Shown in pieces: positions 1-8,580 of a stretch of 64,000 nt of DNA. Under the pieces are notes generated by a model, which was given only the letters and a program-made list of their open reading frames with translations, searched no databases and was not told the origin of the DNA. This stretch comes from JAHJDO01 sp964437505 (lineage in GTDB: Bacteria; JAHJDO01). Numbering within the stretch: position 1 is the first letter of the stretch; each line of letters opens with the position of its first letter. A program made the position numbers and the translations under genes. The DNA lies in contig CAYTGU010000002.1 in NCBI GenBank assembly GCA_964437505.1, positions 1 to 64,000 on the forward strand, in the 5' to 3' direction.

Positions 1-69
1 TAATCCCGAATTTTCTTTAGAGCCCTGTATTTGCTGGTCTAAATAGGAATTTGGGCGGGAGTATAAAAA

Positions 70-1173
70 TTGACAGCAACATCTCATAATAGTAGAATTA
101 AATTTATGATACCTAAATCAATTACAAAAATTTTCAGCGCAACGCCTAAAGCCAGAACCAGTTTAGGATTAGATATAGGAAGCAGTACTGTCAAGATTAT
201 TGAGCTTACCGGAGACGGAGATACCTTATGCTTGAGTAAAGTTGGTGTAGCTGAAATAATTGGAAAGAACAGAGATAGTGTAGTTACTGCTGTTAAGAAG
301 GCCTCTGCAGACGCGAATATCATCCCGAAAGCTTTCAGGACTAAAGTTGCTATAGGGCTTTCAGGGCAATCGGTAATTGTAAGATATATTCGTGTTCCAA
401 AGATGTCAGAAGAAGATTTAAGCACTTCTTTGAAGTATGAAGCTGCAAAACACATTCCTTTTGAAATAAACGATGTAGTGCTCGACTTTCAAGTTTTAGA
501 TAATACTCCGAATGATACTAACACAATGGAAGTATTACTCGTGGCTGTAAAAAAGGATTTAGTTAACCAACGTTTGGAATTATTGAAAGCCTGTAAATTA
601 GAACCCGTTTTCATTGATGTTGATTCCTTTGCCATTATAAATGCTTTTGAACATGCGCTTAGTTCTGTCTTTAAGAAAAAGGATAATGTAATTTCACTTA
701 TAAATATTGGCGCTCAGATGACAAATATAAGCATACTTGATAGTGGCATCTCAAAGCTTACAAGGGATATTAATATCGGAGGTAAGGATTTTACAGAGGC
801 TATTAGCGAGGATTCAGGTGTTGATATTAAAGAAGCTGAAGAGATAAAAAAATCTAAAAAGGAATCTCAAAAAATTATAGAACCTATAAAAAGTATTGCA
901 GCTAAACTTGTTGATGAAATACGCATGTCATTCGATTACTATGAAAGCCAGGTTCCTGATAAGAATATCGCAGATATATACTTAAGCGGAGGCAGTTCAC
1001 AGATTTCCGTAATAAGCGATATCATGCATGAAAAAATTGGTGTAGAAACGCACATCTGGAATGCAATCGATAATCTGAAAATATCAGACGAAATCAATGC
1101 AGGAAAAATAAAAGGGCTTTATCCTTTTTTAACCGTTGCTGTTGGGCTTGCCCTGAGGAGTATAAGCAAATAA
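70..1173 (+). CDS. pilM: Type IV pilus assembly protein PilM
   Basis: Actin-like cytoplasmic ATPase that links the pilus motor to the inner-membrane PilN/PilO ring. The 367-residue protein has the phosphate-binding stretch LGLDIGSSTVK near residues 33-43 and an adenosine-motif-like LSGGSS near residue 315, both expected in the FtsA/PilM fold. The start is a TTG at 70 preceded by GGGAG with about 8 nt spacing. An ATG at 106 lacks a clear ribosome binding site, so the TTG is preferred. It is the first gene of a nearly gapless operon and its stop overlaps pilN by 1 nt (TAATG). Nothing can be called in positions 1-69. Confidence 0.93.
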   Translation: MTATSHNSRIKFMIPKSITKIFSATPKARTSLGLDIGSSTVKIIELTGDGDTLCLSKVGVAEIIGKNRDSVVTAVKKASADANIIPKAFRTKVAIGLSGQSVIVRYIRVPKMSEEDLSTSLKYEAAKHIPFEINDVVLDFQVLDNTPNDTNTMEVLLVAVKKDLVNQRLELLKACKLEPVFIDVDSFAIINAFEHALSSVFKKKDNVISLINIGAQMTNISILDSGISKLTRDINIGGKDFTEAISEDSGVDIKEAEEIKKSKKESQKIIEPIKSIAAKLVDEIRMSFDYYESQVPDKNIADIYLSGGSSQISVISDIMHEKIGVETHIWNAIDNLKISDEINAGKIKGLYPFLTVAVGLALRSISK

Positions 1174-1826
1174 TGATTACTATAAACCTACTCCCCACTG
1201 AGTTAAGAAAAGCCAGAAAAGGTTTAGATTTTAAATTACCCGGGATGGAAATCTTCATAACAGGCGGTATAATACTTGTTGTTGTAATGGTTCTTATTTA
1301 TCTTATCAGTTTTTCCAGCGCAAAGTTCATGGGATGGACACATAACAAACTGGTAGCTGAATATTCTAAATTAGAACCGATAATGCGTGAAGCGGAGAAG
1401 TTGGAAAGCGCAAAGAAATCTATTAATAAAAAGATATCTCTTTTGAAGAAACTTATGCATTCCCGGATTATATGGGCAAAGAGATTAAACCAGTTGAGCG
1501 ATATTCTGCCTCCTCAGACATGGCTTACAAAGATGGCTGTTGAAAAAAGGACTGAAATGGTTTCTGCCGCACCGAAAACGAAAGCAGATCCTGGCATAGG
1601 TAAAAAAGTTAAGAAAAGCTACAATGTCTTTATTTTGGAGGGTATGGCTCTGTCAAGGGAGAATGAAGATATGACAAGGCGCATTGGAGACTTAATTAAA
1701 AAAGTTAGGGAGGATAGTATTTTTTCAAGCGATTTCTCCAGTGTCAACCTTGTATCTACCTGTCGGGTTAATGTGGCGGACGTGGATATCATGTCATTTA
1801 AAGTAGGGTGTAGATTTAAGCAATGA
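1173..1826 (+). CDS. pilN: Type IV pilus assembly protein PilN
   Basis: Inner-membrane alignment-complex protein. The N-terminus MITINLLP carries the INLLP peptide that is known in this family to dock into PilM. A single membrane helix follows at about residues 26-48, then a charged, probably coiled-coil periplasmic segment rich in Lys and Glu, and a small C-terminal domain. At 217 residues it is slightly longer than typical PilN. It overlaps pilM by 1 nt and pilO by 4 nt (ATGA), indicating translational coupling. The assignment rests on the INLLP motif, topology and gene order. Confidence 0.9.
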   Translation: MITINLLPTELRKARKGLDFKLPGMEIFITGGIILVVVMVLIYLISFSSAKFMGWTHNKLVAEYSKLEPIMREAEKLESAKKSINKKISLLKKLMHSRIIWAKRLNQLSDILPPQTWLTKMAVEKRTEMVSAAPKTKADPGIGKKVKKSYNVFILEGMALSRENEDMTRRIGDLIKKVREDSIFSSDFSSVNLVSTCRVNVADVDIMSFKVGCRFKQ

Positions 1827-2371
1827 AAAAAAATGAGCAAATTATCTTATTTGTTATTGCAGCTTTGGCAATTCTTGTAGGTTATTATTATCTGTTAACA
1901 CCCCAGATTGCACAGATTTCTCTCCTGAAAAAAAACATAATACAAAAAAAAGCTGAAATACAAAAAGCAAAGATTATGGTTTCTAAAAAACCTCAGTTAG
2001 AACGTGAATTTCAGACAGTGCGAAAACTAATAAAAGAATACAAGAAACGCATGCCTGGAGAGGATAAAATTCCTGACTTTCTATCCTCGCTGACAAATAT
2101 TGCTAATGAACATAAAGTTAAATTAATGTCTATTAATCCCGGCAAGTTAAAGAAGTCGGGTAAAATTGGAATATATACTGAATACCCGATAGCACTCGGC
2201 ATTAAAGGTGGCTATCACCAGATAGCCAGATTCGTGAACAAACTGGAGAATCTGGAAAGATTCGTTAAGATAAATCATATAAGTATTACCTCAGATAAAA
2301 AGGATGCGCTAAAACATAATGCGGATATCTATCTGAGTATATTCATTTTTCAGGAGACAAAATCCAAATGA
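1823..2371 (+). CDS. pilO: Type IV pilus assembly protein PilO
   Basis: Partner of PilN in the periplasmic alignment ring. The 182-residue protein has one N-terminal membrane helix (about residues 7-26), a Lys-rich coiled-coil stretch (about 30-75) and a compact C-terminal ferredoxin-like domain typical of PilO. It overlaps its neighbours by 4 nt on both sides. PilO sequences diverge strongly, so the call depends on size, topology and position between pilN and pilP. Confidence 0.88.
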   Translation: MKKNEQIILFVIAALAILVGYYYLLTPQIAQISLLKKNIIQKKAEIQKAKIMVSKKPQLEREFQTVRKLIKEYKKRMPGEDKIPDFLSSLTNIANEHKVKLMSINPGKLKKSGKIGIYTEYPIALGIKGGYHQIARFVNKLENLERFVKINHISITSDKKDALKHNADIYLSIFIFQETKSK

Positions 2372-2817
2372 CAAAAACTTTGTGCCTCTGTGCCTTTGTC
2401 GCTTTATGCCTTCTCTTGTCTTCATGCTGTTCGAAGCCAGCGCAGGATAATGTGAGTTTATCAATACAAAAGAAGGTTGATGTTTTAACGAAAAAAGTCT
2501 CAGAAGCTAAGAATAAACAACATGTTTTTATGTATAACACTCATGGAAAAAGAGACCCGTTTATCCCTCTTATATCAGAGAATAAGACCGTTATGGCCCC
2601 GACTGGCTGGAGTTTTATAAGTTCAAAATTGCCCGAGCTGAAAATAGAAGGGATTCTATTTGATGAGACCAAGCCCCTTGTTATTATAAACGATAAAATT
2701 GTTGCAGCAGGAGATAATATCAGCAACTGCAAAATCGCATCAATAACAAGAGAAGAAATAGTGATCAGATATATGGATAAAGAATATAGTGTAAAAATAA
2801 GTGGAGATAAATTATGA
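2368..2817 (+). CDS. pilP: Type IV pilus lipoprotein PilP
   Basis: Lipoprotein that bridges the PilN/PilO ring to the PilQ secretin. A lipobox LSSC places the lipidated Cys at about residue 20. The conserved PilP start of the HR domain, RDPFIPL, is at about residues 62-68, followed by an 80-residue beta-rich domain. Length (149) is near the family norm. It is coupled by 4-nt overlaps to pilO and pilQ. The DNA coding the signal peptide (about 2372-2412) looks like a low-complexity 'TTTGTGCCTCTGTGCC' repeat, discussed in the findings. Confidence 0.87.
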   Translation: MTKTLCLCAFVALCLLLSSCCSKPAQDNVSLSIQKKVDVLTKKVSEAKNKQHVFMYNTHGKRDPFIPLISENKTVMAPTGWSFISSKLPELKIEGILFDETKPLVIINDKIVAAGDNISNCKIASITREEIVIRYMDKEYSVKISGDKL

Positions 2818-4211
2818 GGAAATTACATGTTTTTTTGGTACTTACAATGTGCATTGGTCTGATTTTTAGTTCTATCTCATATGCGGGTAATCAATTGGAA
2901 GGCGAAAATATCACATTAGACCTTAAAGATGCCGATATACGCAATGTTATAAGAATGCTTTCTCATAAAGGTAATGTCAATATAGTTGCAGGGGAAGAGG
3001 TGAAAGGAACGGTTTCGCTTCTTTTGCAAAATGTAGGTTGGGAACAAGCGTTACAGACAATTCTTGATGTTAGCGGGTATGCTTACGAGCGAAAAGGTAA
3101 CTTGATAAAGGTTATGACTGCAGAGAAGATGAGAAAAATAAAAGTGGAACAGCTTGCCATCAAGCAAGCTACAAAGAAAGAGGCAGAGTTAGTAACAAGA
3201 ATCTTTTCTCTGAATTTTGCAGATGTTGAAAAGCTCAAGAAATCAGTTACAAAAATGCTCTCATCAAGAGGAAAAATTGAGAGCGATTCACGCACAAATA
3301 CTCTGATAGTCACTGATATTCAGGAGAATATTGACCAAATAGCAGAAATTGCGCAGAGACTGGATGTTAGAACTCCTCAGGTTCTTATTGAAGCGGCTAT
3401 TGTAGATGTAAAAATAACAGGACGGACCAAGTACGGTATTGACTGGGATTTAACAAAGACTGGCACCGCGAAACGTGGAACAGCAGTGACTGAGGGCATG
3501 TTCGGGCAGTCTCTGACTACAGGTCTCCAGCATGCCATTACCGGTCTTGATGTTCATCTGTGGGACATTGCAGTAACTCTTCAATGGTTAAGATATAATG
3601 CAGATGTGGAAATACTTGCCCGACCCAGGCTCTTAGTTCTTGATAATCAGGAGGCGAATATAGAAATAACAGAGAGTATCCCATATACAAAAATTACAGT
3701 TAATCCCGATGGAACACAGATGACAACAATTGACTTTAAAGAGGTGGGAACATATCTTACTGTAAAGCCACACATAACAAATGATGGATTTGTTTCAATG
3801 CTTGTTAAGCCAAAACATAGTTTTTCAGTAGGTGAATATGACGGCGAACCTATAATAGACGCACGCTCATTAGAGACGAATCTGTTGACCAAGGATGGTC
3901 GTATGGTTATAGTTGGGGGGCTCAGGCGAAATTATACCACAATTACCGTGTATAAGGTACCAATACTCGGCGATATTCCATTGCTTGGATATCTTTTTAA
4001 AAAGAATACCACAGAAAAAACAAGGATGGAGTTAATTATTCTTATCACTCCTACCATTGTAACAGAGGAGACTGGGTTGACTGAAGAGGAAAAGGCAGGT
4101 GTTCAGAAAATGGATAAAACTTGGGAGAAAACAAATCCTGACAAAAAACTACCGACAAAAATATGGAGAGGGACTGATATAAATCTAAATATTGATAAAA
4201 TATCAAGATAG
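2814..4211 (+). CDS. pilQ: Type IV pilus outer-membrane secretin PilQ
   Basis: Forms the outer-membrane channel for the pilus. A signal peptide (about residues 1-24, ending SYA/G) is followed by an STN-like domain with the phrase DLKDADIRNVIRML (about 37-50), a NolW/N1 domain (about 125-200) and the secretin beta-barrel domain (about 225-425). That domain ends in the hallmark VPILGDIPLLGYLFKK. At 465 residues it is much shorter than proteobacterial PilQ (about 700) because the N-terminal AMIN domains are absent. The start overlaps pilP by 4 nt. Confidence 0.93.
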   Translation: MRKLHVFLVLTMCIGLIFSSISYAGNQLEGENITLDLKDADIRNVIRMLSHKGNVNIVAGEEVKGTVSLLLQNVGWEQALQTILDVSGYAYERKGNLIKVMTAEKMRKIKVEQLAIKQATKKEAELVTRIFSLNFADVEKLKKSVTKMLSSRGKIESDSRTNTLIVTDIQENIDQIAEIAQRLDVRTPQVLIEAAIVDVKITGRTKYGIDWDLTKTGTAKRGTAVTEGMFGQSLTTGLQHAITGLDVHLWDIAVTLQWLRYNADVEILARPRLLVLDNQEANIEITESIPYTKITVNPDGTQMTTIDFKEVGTYLTVKPHITNDGFVSMLVKPKHSFSVGEYDGEPIIDARSLETNLLTKDGRMVIVGGLRRNYTTITVYKVPILGDIPLLGYLFKKNTTEKTRMELIILITPTIVTEETGLTEEEKAGVQKMDKTWEKTNPDKKLPTKIWRGTDINLNIDKISR

Positions 4212-4228
4212 ATAAGGAGACTGTCGTT

Positions 4229-5119
4229 ATGAGAAAAAGACACAATGTTTTAACAAATGTTGCTCTTGTAATTACTATGCTGCTATTGATAGGAGCATGT
4301 GTTTTTTTAGGCACATACGCATTATCATGGGATCAGGTTGTGCTTTATGTCAGCATAGCTATTCTGCTTGTTGTTATAGCGTTCTTAATGTTTCTGATTA
4401 AAAAAATTAATACAAATGTAGTGAAGATGATGGCAAAAGCCCAAATAGCAGATGATCCGGAATTAAAAGAGGTTGGGATAGACGAATTAGGCGTTTCATT
4501 GGATAAAATCACGAAAAAGCTTAAGGGAGATATGTCTGACCTTTACCAAACTGAGGCAAAAATAAGCGGTCTCAGTCATGAGATCAATAGATTGCTTGAA
4601 AAAACCAATTCCTTAACCATTACAGACAAATTAACGGGCTTATATAACTTGAAATATTATGAGGAATATTTGAATGAAGAGTTGAAACGGGCAGCTATGT
4701 ATGAGCGTCCATGTTCTATAATTGGGTTTGATGTTGACAATCTGGATGTATATTTGAAGAAACTTGGCGGGAATATTAAGAATAAGGTTCTAAAGAAAAT
4801 TGCAGGCATCTTGAGAGAGAGTGCAAGAGATATTGATAAGGTAGCTCGCTGCAAAGATACCACCTTCTGTATTATTCTTCCTGAGATTAATAAAAGGGAA
4901 GCTTATGCTTTTGCTGAGAAAGCAAGAAAAACGGTTGCCAATGAATCTATGCTAGATGCAAAAAGCGTAATAAAAGATACAAAGATCACAGTAAGCGCAG
5001 GCATAGTCGCCAATCCCATTGATGGTGATATTGCAGAAGAATTAAACAATAAATTGTATCGCGCAATAGAGCAGGCCAAGAAAGGAAAAGGAAACAAAGC
5101 GATTATGTTTCCTGGATAA
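4229..5119 (+). CDS. Membrane protein with degenerate GGDEF domain
   Basis: A 296-residue protein with two membrane helices (about residues 8-30 and 36-56), a short coiled coil and a GGDEF-type domain starting at the typical LTGLYNLKYYEEYL (about 134-147). The active-site signature is not GGDEF: residues about 208-213 read CKDTTF, so cyclase activity is unlikely. The domain may instead bind nucleotide or act as a scaffold. It sits 17 nt after pilQ and 4 nt before the next gene, inside the pilus operon, so a role in pilus control is inferred from context. Confidence 0.82.
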   Translation: MRKRHNVLTNVALVITMLLLIGACVFLGTYALSWDQVVLYVSIAILLVVIAFLMFLIKKINTNVVKMMAKAQIADDPELKEVGIDELGVSLDKITKKLKGDMSDLYQTEAKISGLSHEINRLLEKTNSLTITDKLTGLYNLKYYEEYLNEELKRAAMYERPCSIIGFDVDNLDVYLKKLGGNIKNKVLKKIAGILRESARDIDKVARCKDTTFCIILPEINKREAYAFAEKARKTVANESMLDAKSVIKDTKITVSAGIVANPIDGDIAEELNNKLYRAIEQAKKGKGNKAIMFPG

Positions 5120-5123
5120 TACT

Positions 5124-5657
5124 ATGTCAAGAACCATTAGAAAACGACTCGGAAAAATACTTATAGAGAGAAACATTATCACGGAACAGCAGGTGGATGA
5201 AGCACTAAAAATTCAGGAGCTAAAGGGTGGTTTTCTAGGTCAGATTTTAGTCAGTATGGGATCTGCAACTGAGGAACAGGTGGTTAACGCCCTTACTTCT
5301 CAGTTTGGATTTCCATATCTCCCTTTGAAAAATTATGAGATTGATCCGAATATACTCAAATTAATCCCGGAATCAATCATAAGGCATTATCACCTAATCC
5401 CTATAGATAAAATGGATAATATCATTGTATTAGCCATGGCTGACCCGCTGAACGATGCTGCAATTGAGGATGTAAAGATTGCCACTAATTCCAATGTAAG
5501 AATATTTGTCAGTGGCGGAGAGGATATTGAAGATACTATTAATCGTTATTTTGGCTCAGGGAAACCTAAGAAAATCACCAAAACCTCAGAAGAATATATG
5601 ACAGACATTAACTTCAAGCAATTGGTAAGAGAAAAGGACGAGAAAGAAAAATTATGA
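5124..5657 (+). CDS. Stand-alone GspE N-terminal/MshEN-type protein
   Basis: This 177-residue protein is only the N-terminal domain of PilB/GspE ATPases, with no Walker motifs. It contains two tandem MshEN-like 24-residue motifs: RLGKILIERNIITEQQ (about residues 8-23, first Arg-Leu-Gly kept) and FLGQILVSMGSATEEQ (about 37-52). In other proteins such motifs bind c-di-GMP. A Lys/Glu-rich tail ends the protein. It overlaps pilB by 4 nt, so it is made together with the ATPase whose own N-domain it resembles. Function beyond nucleotide sensing or PilB partnering is unknown. Confidence 0.8.
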   Translation: MSRTIRKRLGKILIERNIITEQQVDEALKIQELKGGFLGQILVSMGSATEEQVVNALTSQFGFPYLPLKNYEIDPNILKLIPESIIRHYHLIPIDKMDNIIVLAMADPLNDAAIEDVKIATNSNVRIFVSGGEDIEDTINRYFGSGKPKKITKTSEEYMTDINFKQLVREKDEKEKL

Positions 5658-7360
5658 TCATGTCTTTAAAGGACAACCTGTCAAAAATTTTACTTAATGG
5701 AGGAATAATTACAGAAGAACAGTTAAAAGAGGCGCTTCAAGAGCAAAGGGAAAAAGGCGGCAGTTTAAGCCGGATTATTTATAAAAAAGGCTTTGCTGAT
5801 GAGAAGACCCTTATGGCGTGCTTAAGCGAGCAACTAAATATCCCTCCGATAAATCTTTCAAAATTTAAAATTTCAAAAGAGGTTATAGAAACAATACCAA
5901 AAACAATCGCTAAAAAGTATTCCATTATTCCAATCTCTAAGATAGGAAAAACTCTTACGGTTGCCATGCTGGATCCTCTTAATGTGTTTGCTACAGACGA
6001 TTTAAAAAGCACTACTGGATATGAAATAGATCCTGTAATAGCCACAGAGAAGGATATTCTCAATGCTATTGACCAGTATTATCAGGTATCTTTTGATATG
6101 AAAGAGATTCTAAAGGACATTGACATTAAGGAACCTGATGAGAAAAAGGAAGAAGTAGATCTGGAAAAACTCTTAAAGGAGACTGAGGAAGCTCCAGTTG
6201 TAAAAATGGTTAATGTTATTCTCGCTCAGGCAATTAAGGAGAAAGCAAGTGATGTTCATATTGAACCGGAGGATAAGGCATTACGCATTCGCTATCGTAT
6301 TGACGGTGTTCTTTACGAAAGATTATCTCCGCCTAAAAAACTTCAGGCTGCGTTAATCTCCAGAATAAAGATTATGTCCAATCTGGATATAGCAGAACGA
6401 AGGCTTCCGCAGGACGGCCGTATGAGGATTGTTTTAAATAATAAGGAAATAGACTTTCGCGTATCAATTCTGCCAATAGTTTTTGGAGAGAAGGTGGTAT
6501 TGCGTATTCTGGATAAGAGCAGCTTAACACTGAATCTTGAGAAATTAGGATTTGGAGAAAAAGAACTGGAAATATTTACAGAATCTATTTCAAAACCACA
6601 TGGGATGATCCTTCTAACAGGACCAACAGGCAGTGGTAAAACCACCACACTCTATTCTGCGTTAAGCAAAATAAATACACCAACTAAGAATATTATTACA
6701 GTTGAGGATCCTGTAGAATATCAGCTAAAGGGAATCAATCAGGTGCATGCTCGCTCAGATATAGGTCTGACATTTGCCAGCGGCTTGCGATCTATATTGA
6801 GACAGGATCCTGATATTATAATGGTTGGAGAGATAAGGGATTTAGAAACTGCTGATATTGCAATAAAATCCGCTCTGACAGGGCATTTGGTCTTCAGTAC
6901 TTTACACACCAATGATGCTCCCGGAGCAATTACAAGATTAATAGATATGGGGATTGAGCCGTTTCTTCTCTCATCTTCTGTAATAATGGTTGCTGCGCAG
7001 AGACTCATGCGAAAGATATGCGAAAACTGCAAAGAAGAAATCAATCTGCAGGAAAAGGCAAAAGAAAATTTTACCCGTATTCTGCAACAGCCAATTTCCA
7101 AAATATCAGATTTAACAATATATGAAGGAAAAGGCTGTGAACTTTGCAGCAACACCGGATACAAAGGCAGAATTGCTGTTGTTGAAATACTAAAGATAGA
7201 TGATGAGATTAAGCAACTAATTATGAACAAGGCTACTTCAGGTGAGATTAAGGAAACCGCTGTAAAAAACGGAATGAGAACATTGCAGGAAAGTGGTATA
7301 AGTCTAATTAAAAATGGGACAACCACTATTGAAGAAGTTTTGCGCGTAACAGCGGAATGA
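5654..7360 (+). CDS. pilB: Type IV pilus extension ATPase PilB
   Basis: Cytoplasmic hexameric ATPase that powers pilus assembly. An MshEN-type N-domain (about residues 1-150) precedes the catalytic core. Walker A GPTGSGKT is at residues 323-330, the Asp box DVHIEPE near 200, and the Walker B/His-box region LRQDPDIIMVGEIRD follows Walker A. A zinc-binding pair, CENC at 456-459 and CELC at 495-498, is the PilB/GspE tetracysteine site. Length 568 is normal. In its own MshEN motifs the leading RLG is changed to NLS and SLS, unlike the stand-alone protein just upstream. An ATG two codons downstream is an alternative start. Confidence 0.95.
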   Translation: MIMSLKDNLSKILLNGGIITEEQLKEALQEQREKGGSLSRIIYKKGFADEKTLMACLSEQLNIPPINLSKFKISKEVIETIPKTIAKKYSIIPISKIGKTLTVAMLDPLNVFATDDLKSTTGYEIDPVIATEKDILNAIDQYYQVSFDMKEILKDIDIKEPDEKKEEVDLEKLLKETEEAPVVKMVNVILAQAIKEKASDVHIEPEDKALRIRYRIDGVLYERLSPPKKLQAALISRIKIMSNLDIAERRLPQDGRMRIVLNNKEIDFRVSILPIVFGEKVVLRILDKSSLTLNLEKLGFGEKELEIFTESISKPHGMILLTGPTGSGKTTTLYSALSKINTPTKNIITVEDPVEYQLKGINQVHARSDIGLTFASGLRSILRQDPDIIMVGEIRDLETADIAIKSALTGHLVFSTLHTNDAPGAITRLIDMGIEPFLLSSSVIMVAAQRLMRKICENCKEEINLQEKAKENFTRILQQPISKISDLTIYEGKGCELCSNTGYKGRIAVVEILKIDDEIKQLIMNKATSGEIKETAVKNGMRTLQESGISLIKNGTTTIEEVLRVTAE

Positions 7361-7364
7361 AAGC

Positions 7365-8576
7365 ATGGCAACATATAATTATATTGCGATTGATAAAAAC
7401 GGAAAGAGAATAGAAGCTCTTCATTCTGCTGAAAGCGAAAAAAATCTCGTTAGTACTCTCAGCGCTAACCAATTAACAATAGTCTCCATAACTGAACAAA
7501 AAAAACGCGCATCTATATTTAAGAAGAGTACTAAAATAAAGTCCGATGATCTAATTCTCTTTAGCAGACAACTAGCTACAATGGTTAACGCAGGATTGCC
7601 TCTGGTTCAGGGGCTGGATACTCTTGCTGACCAAATGGAGAATCCTTCTCTAAAAACACTTGTTAGAAAACTGGAAGATGATGTAGAGGGAGGAGAAAGT
7701 TTTTCTCAGGCTCTCTTAAAACACCAAAAAGTGTTCTCGGAATTTTATGTAAGCATGATAAGGGCAGGGGAAGAAAGTGGGACATTGGATGAAATTCTTA
7801 ACCGTCTTGCAACATATCTTGAGAATTCCGCCAAACTTGCCAGAAAGGTGAAATCTGCTCTGGTGTATCCAGCAGTTGTTACTGTTATGTCTATTCTTAT
7901 AGTTATGGTTTTAATATTAAAAGTAGTTCCAACGTTTAAAAATATTTTTGATGCTTTTGGCGGGACTCTTCCTCTTCCGACAAGAGTACTTATAGGAACA
8001 AGCGATATCCTCAAAGATTATTTTCTGATTGTAGCAGGAATCTTAGCTGTTGCTTTCTTCTTATTACGTAAATATGTGCGAACTGAAAAAGGAAGACTTC
8101 AGTTTGATGGATTGAAACTTCGTATAATTATTTTTGGGAGTCTTATGAAGAAGGTAGCTCTGGCAAAGTTTGCAAGAACGCTGTGCACACTGATAAAGAG
8201 CAGTGTTCCTATTCTTAAGGCGCTTGAAATAGTTGGCGCGACTTCAGGGAATAAGGTTTTGGAGAAAACTCTTAGCAGTGTTGGAATAGGTGTTAAAGAG
8301 GGGAAAACCATTGCAGAGCCGCTTAGTAAAAGCAGGTTTTTCCCAGCAATGGTTGTCAAGATGATATCGGTTGGTGAAAAAACAGGCGCTTTAGAAGATA
8401 TGTTGACAAAGATCGCTGATTTTTACGAATCAGAAGTTGATGCTGCAGTAGACGGATTAACCTCTGTGATAGAACCTGTTTTAATCTGCTTTTTGGGCAT
8501 AATAATAGGTAGTATTGTTATTGCCATGTTCCTGCCTATACTCAAGATGAGTACTCTAGTAACAGAGGGTTTCTAA
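7365..8576 (+). CDS. pilC: Type IV pilus inner-membrane platform protein PilC
   Basis: Polytopic platform on which PilB and PilT act. The 403-residue protein has the N-terminal YNYIAIDKNGKRIEA start and two tandem GspF domains (about residues 65-190 and 270-390). Three membrane helices lie around 165-190, 215-235 and 370-392. The GspF phrases RQLATMVNAGLPLVQGL and FARTLCTLIKSSVPILKAL mark the two repeats. It is 4 nt after pilB, giving the common pilB-pilC order. Confidence 0.95.
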   Translation: MATYNYIAIDKNGKRIEALHSAESEKNLVSTLSANQLTIVSITEQKKRASIFKKSTKIKSDDLILFSRQLATMVNAGLPLVQGLDTLADQMENPSLKTLVRKLEDDVEGGESFSQALLKHQKVFSEFYVSMIRAGEESGTLDEILNRLATYLENSAKLARKVKSALVYPAVVTVMSILIVMVLILKVVPTFKNIFDAFGGTLPLPTRVLIGTSDILKDYFLIVAGILAVAFFLLRKYVRTEKGRLQFDGLKLRIIIFGSLMKKVALAKFARTLCTLIKSSVPILKALEIVGATSGNKVLEKTLSSVGIGVKEGKTIAEPLSKSRFFPAMVVKMISVGEKTGALEDMLTKIADFYESEVDAAVDGLTSVIEPVLICFLGIIIGSIVIAMFLPILKMSTLVTEGF

Positions 8577-8580
8577 AAAG

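Noticed and set aside
1..69. Sigma-54 promoter for the pilus operon
   Set aside because: No TGGC-N8-TTGC type element is visible in the short stretch available, although PilR keeps GAFTGA.
6739..7374. 211-codon minus-strand frame across pilB
   Set aside because: Fully inside the conserved PilB catalytic region on the other strand; low-complexity Ser/Ile-rich translation.
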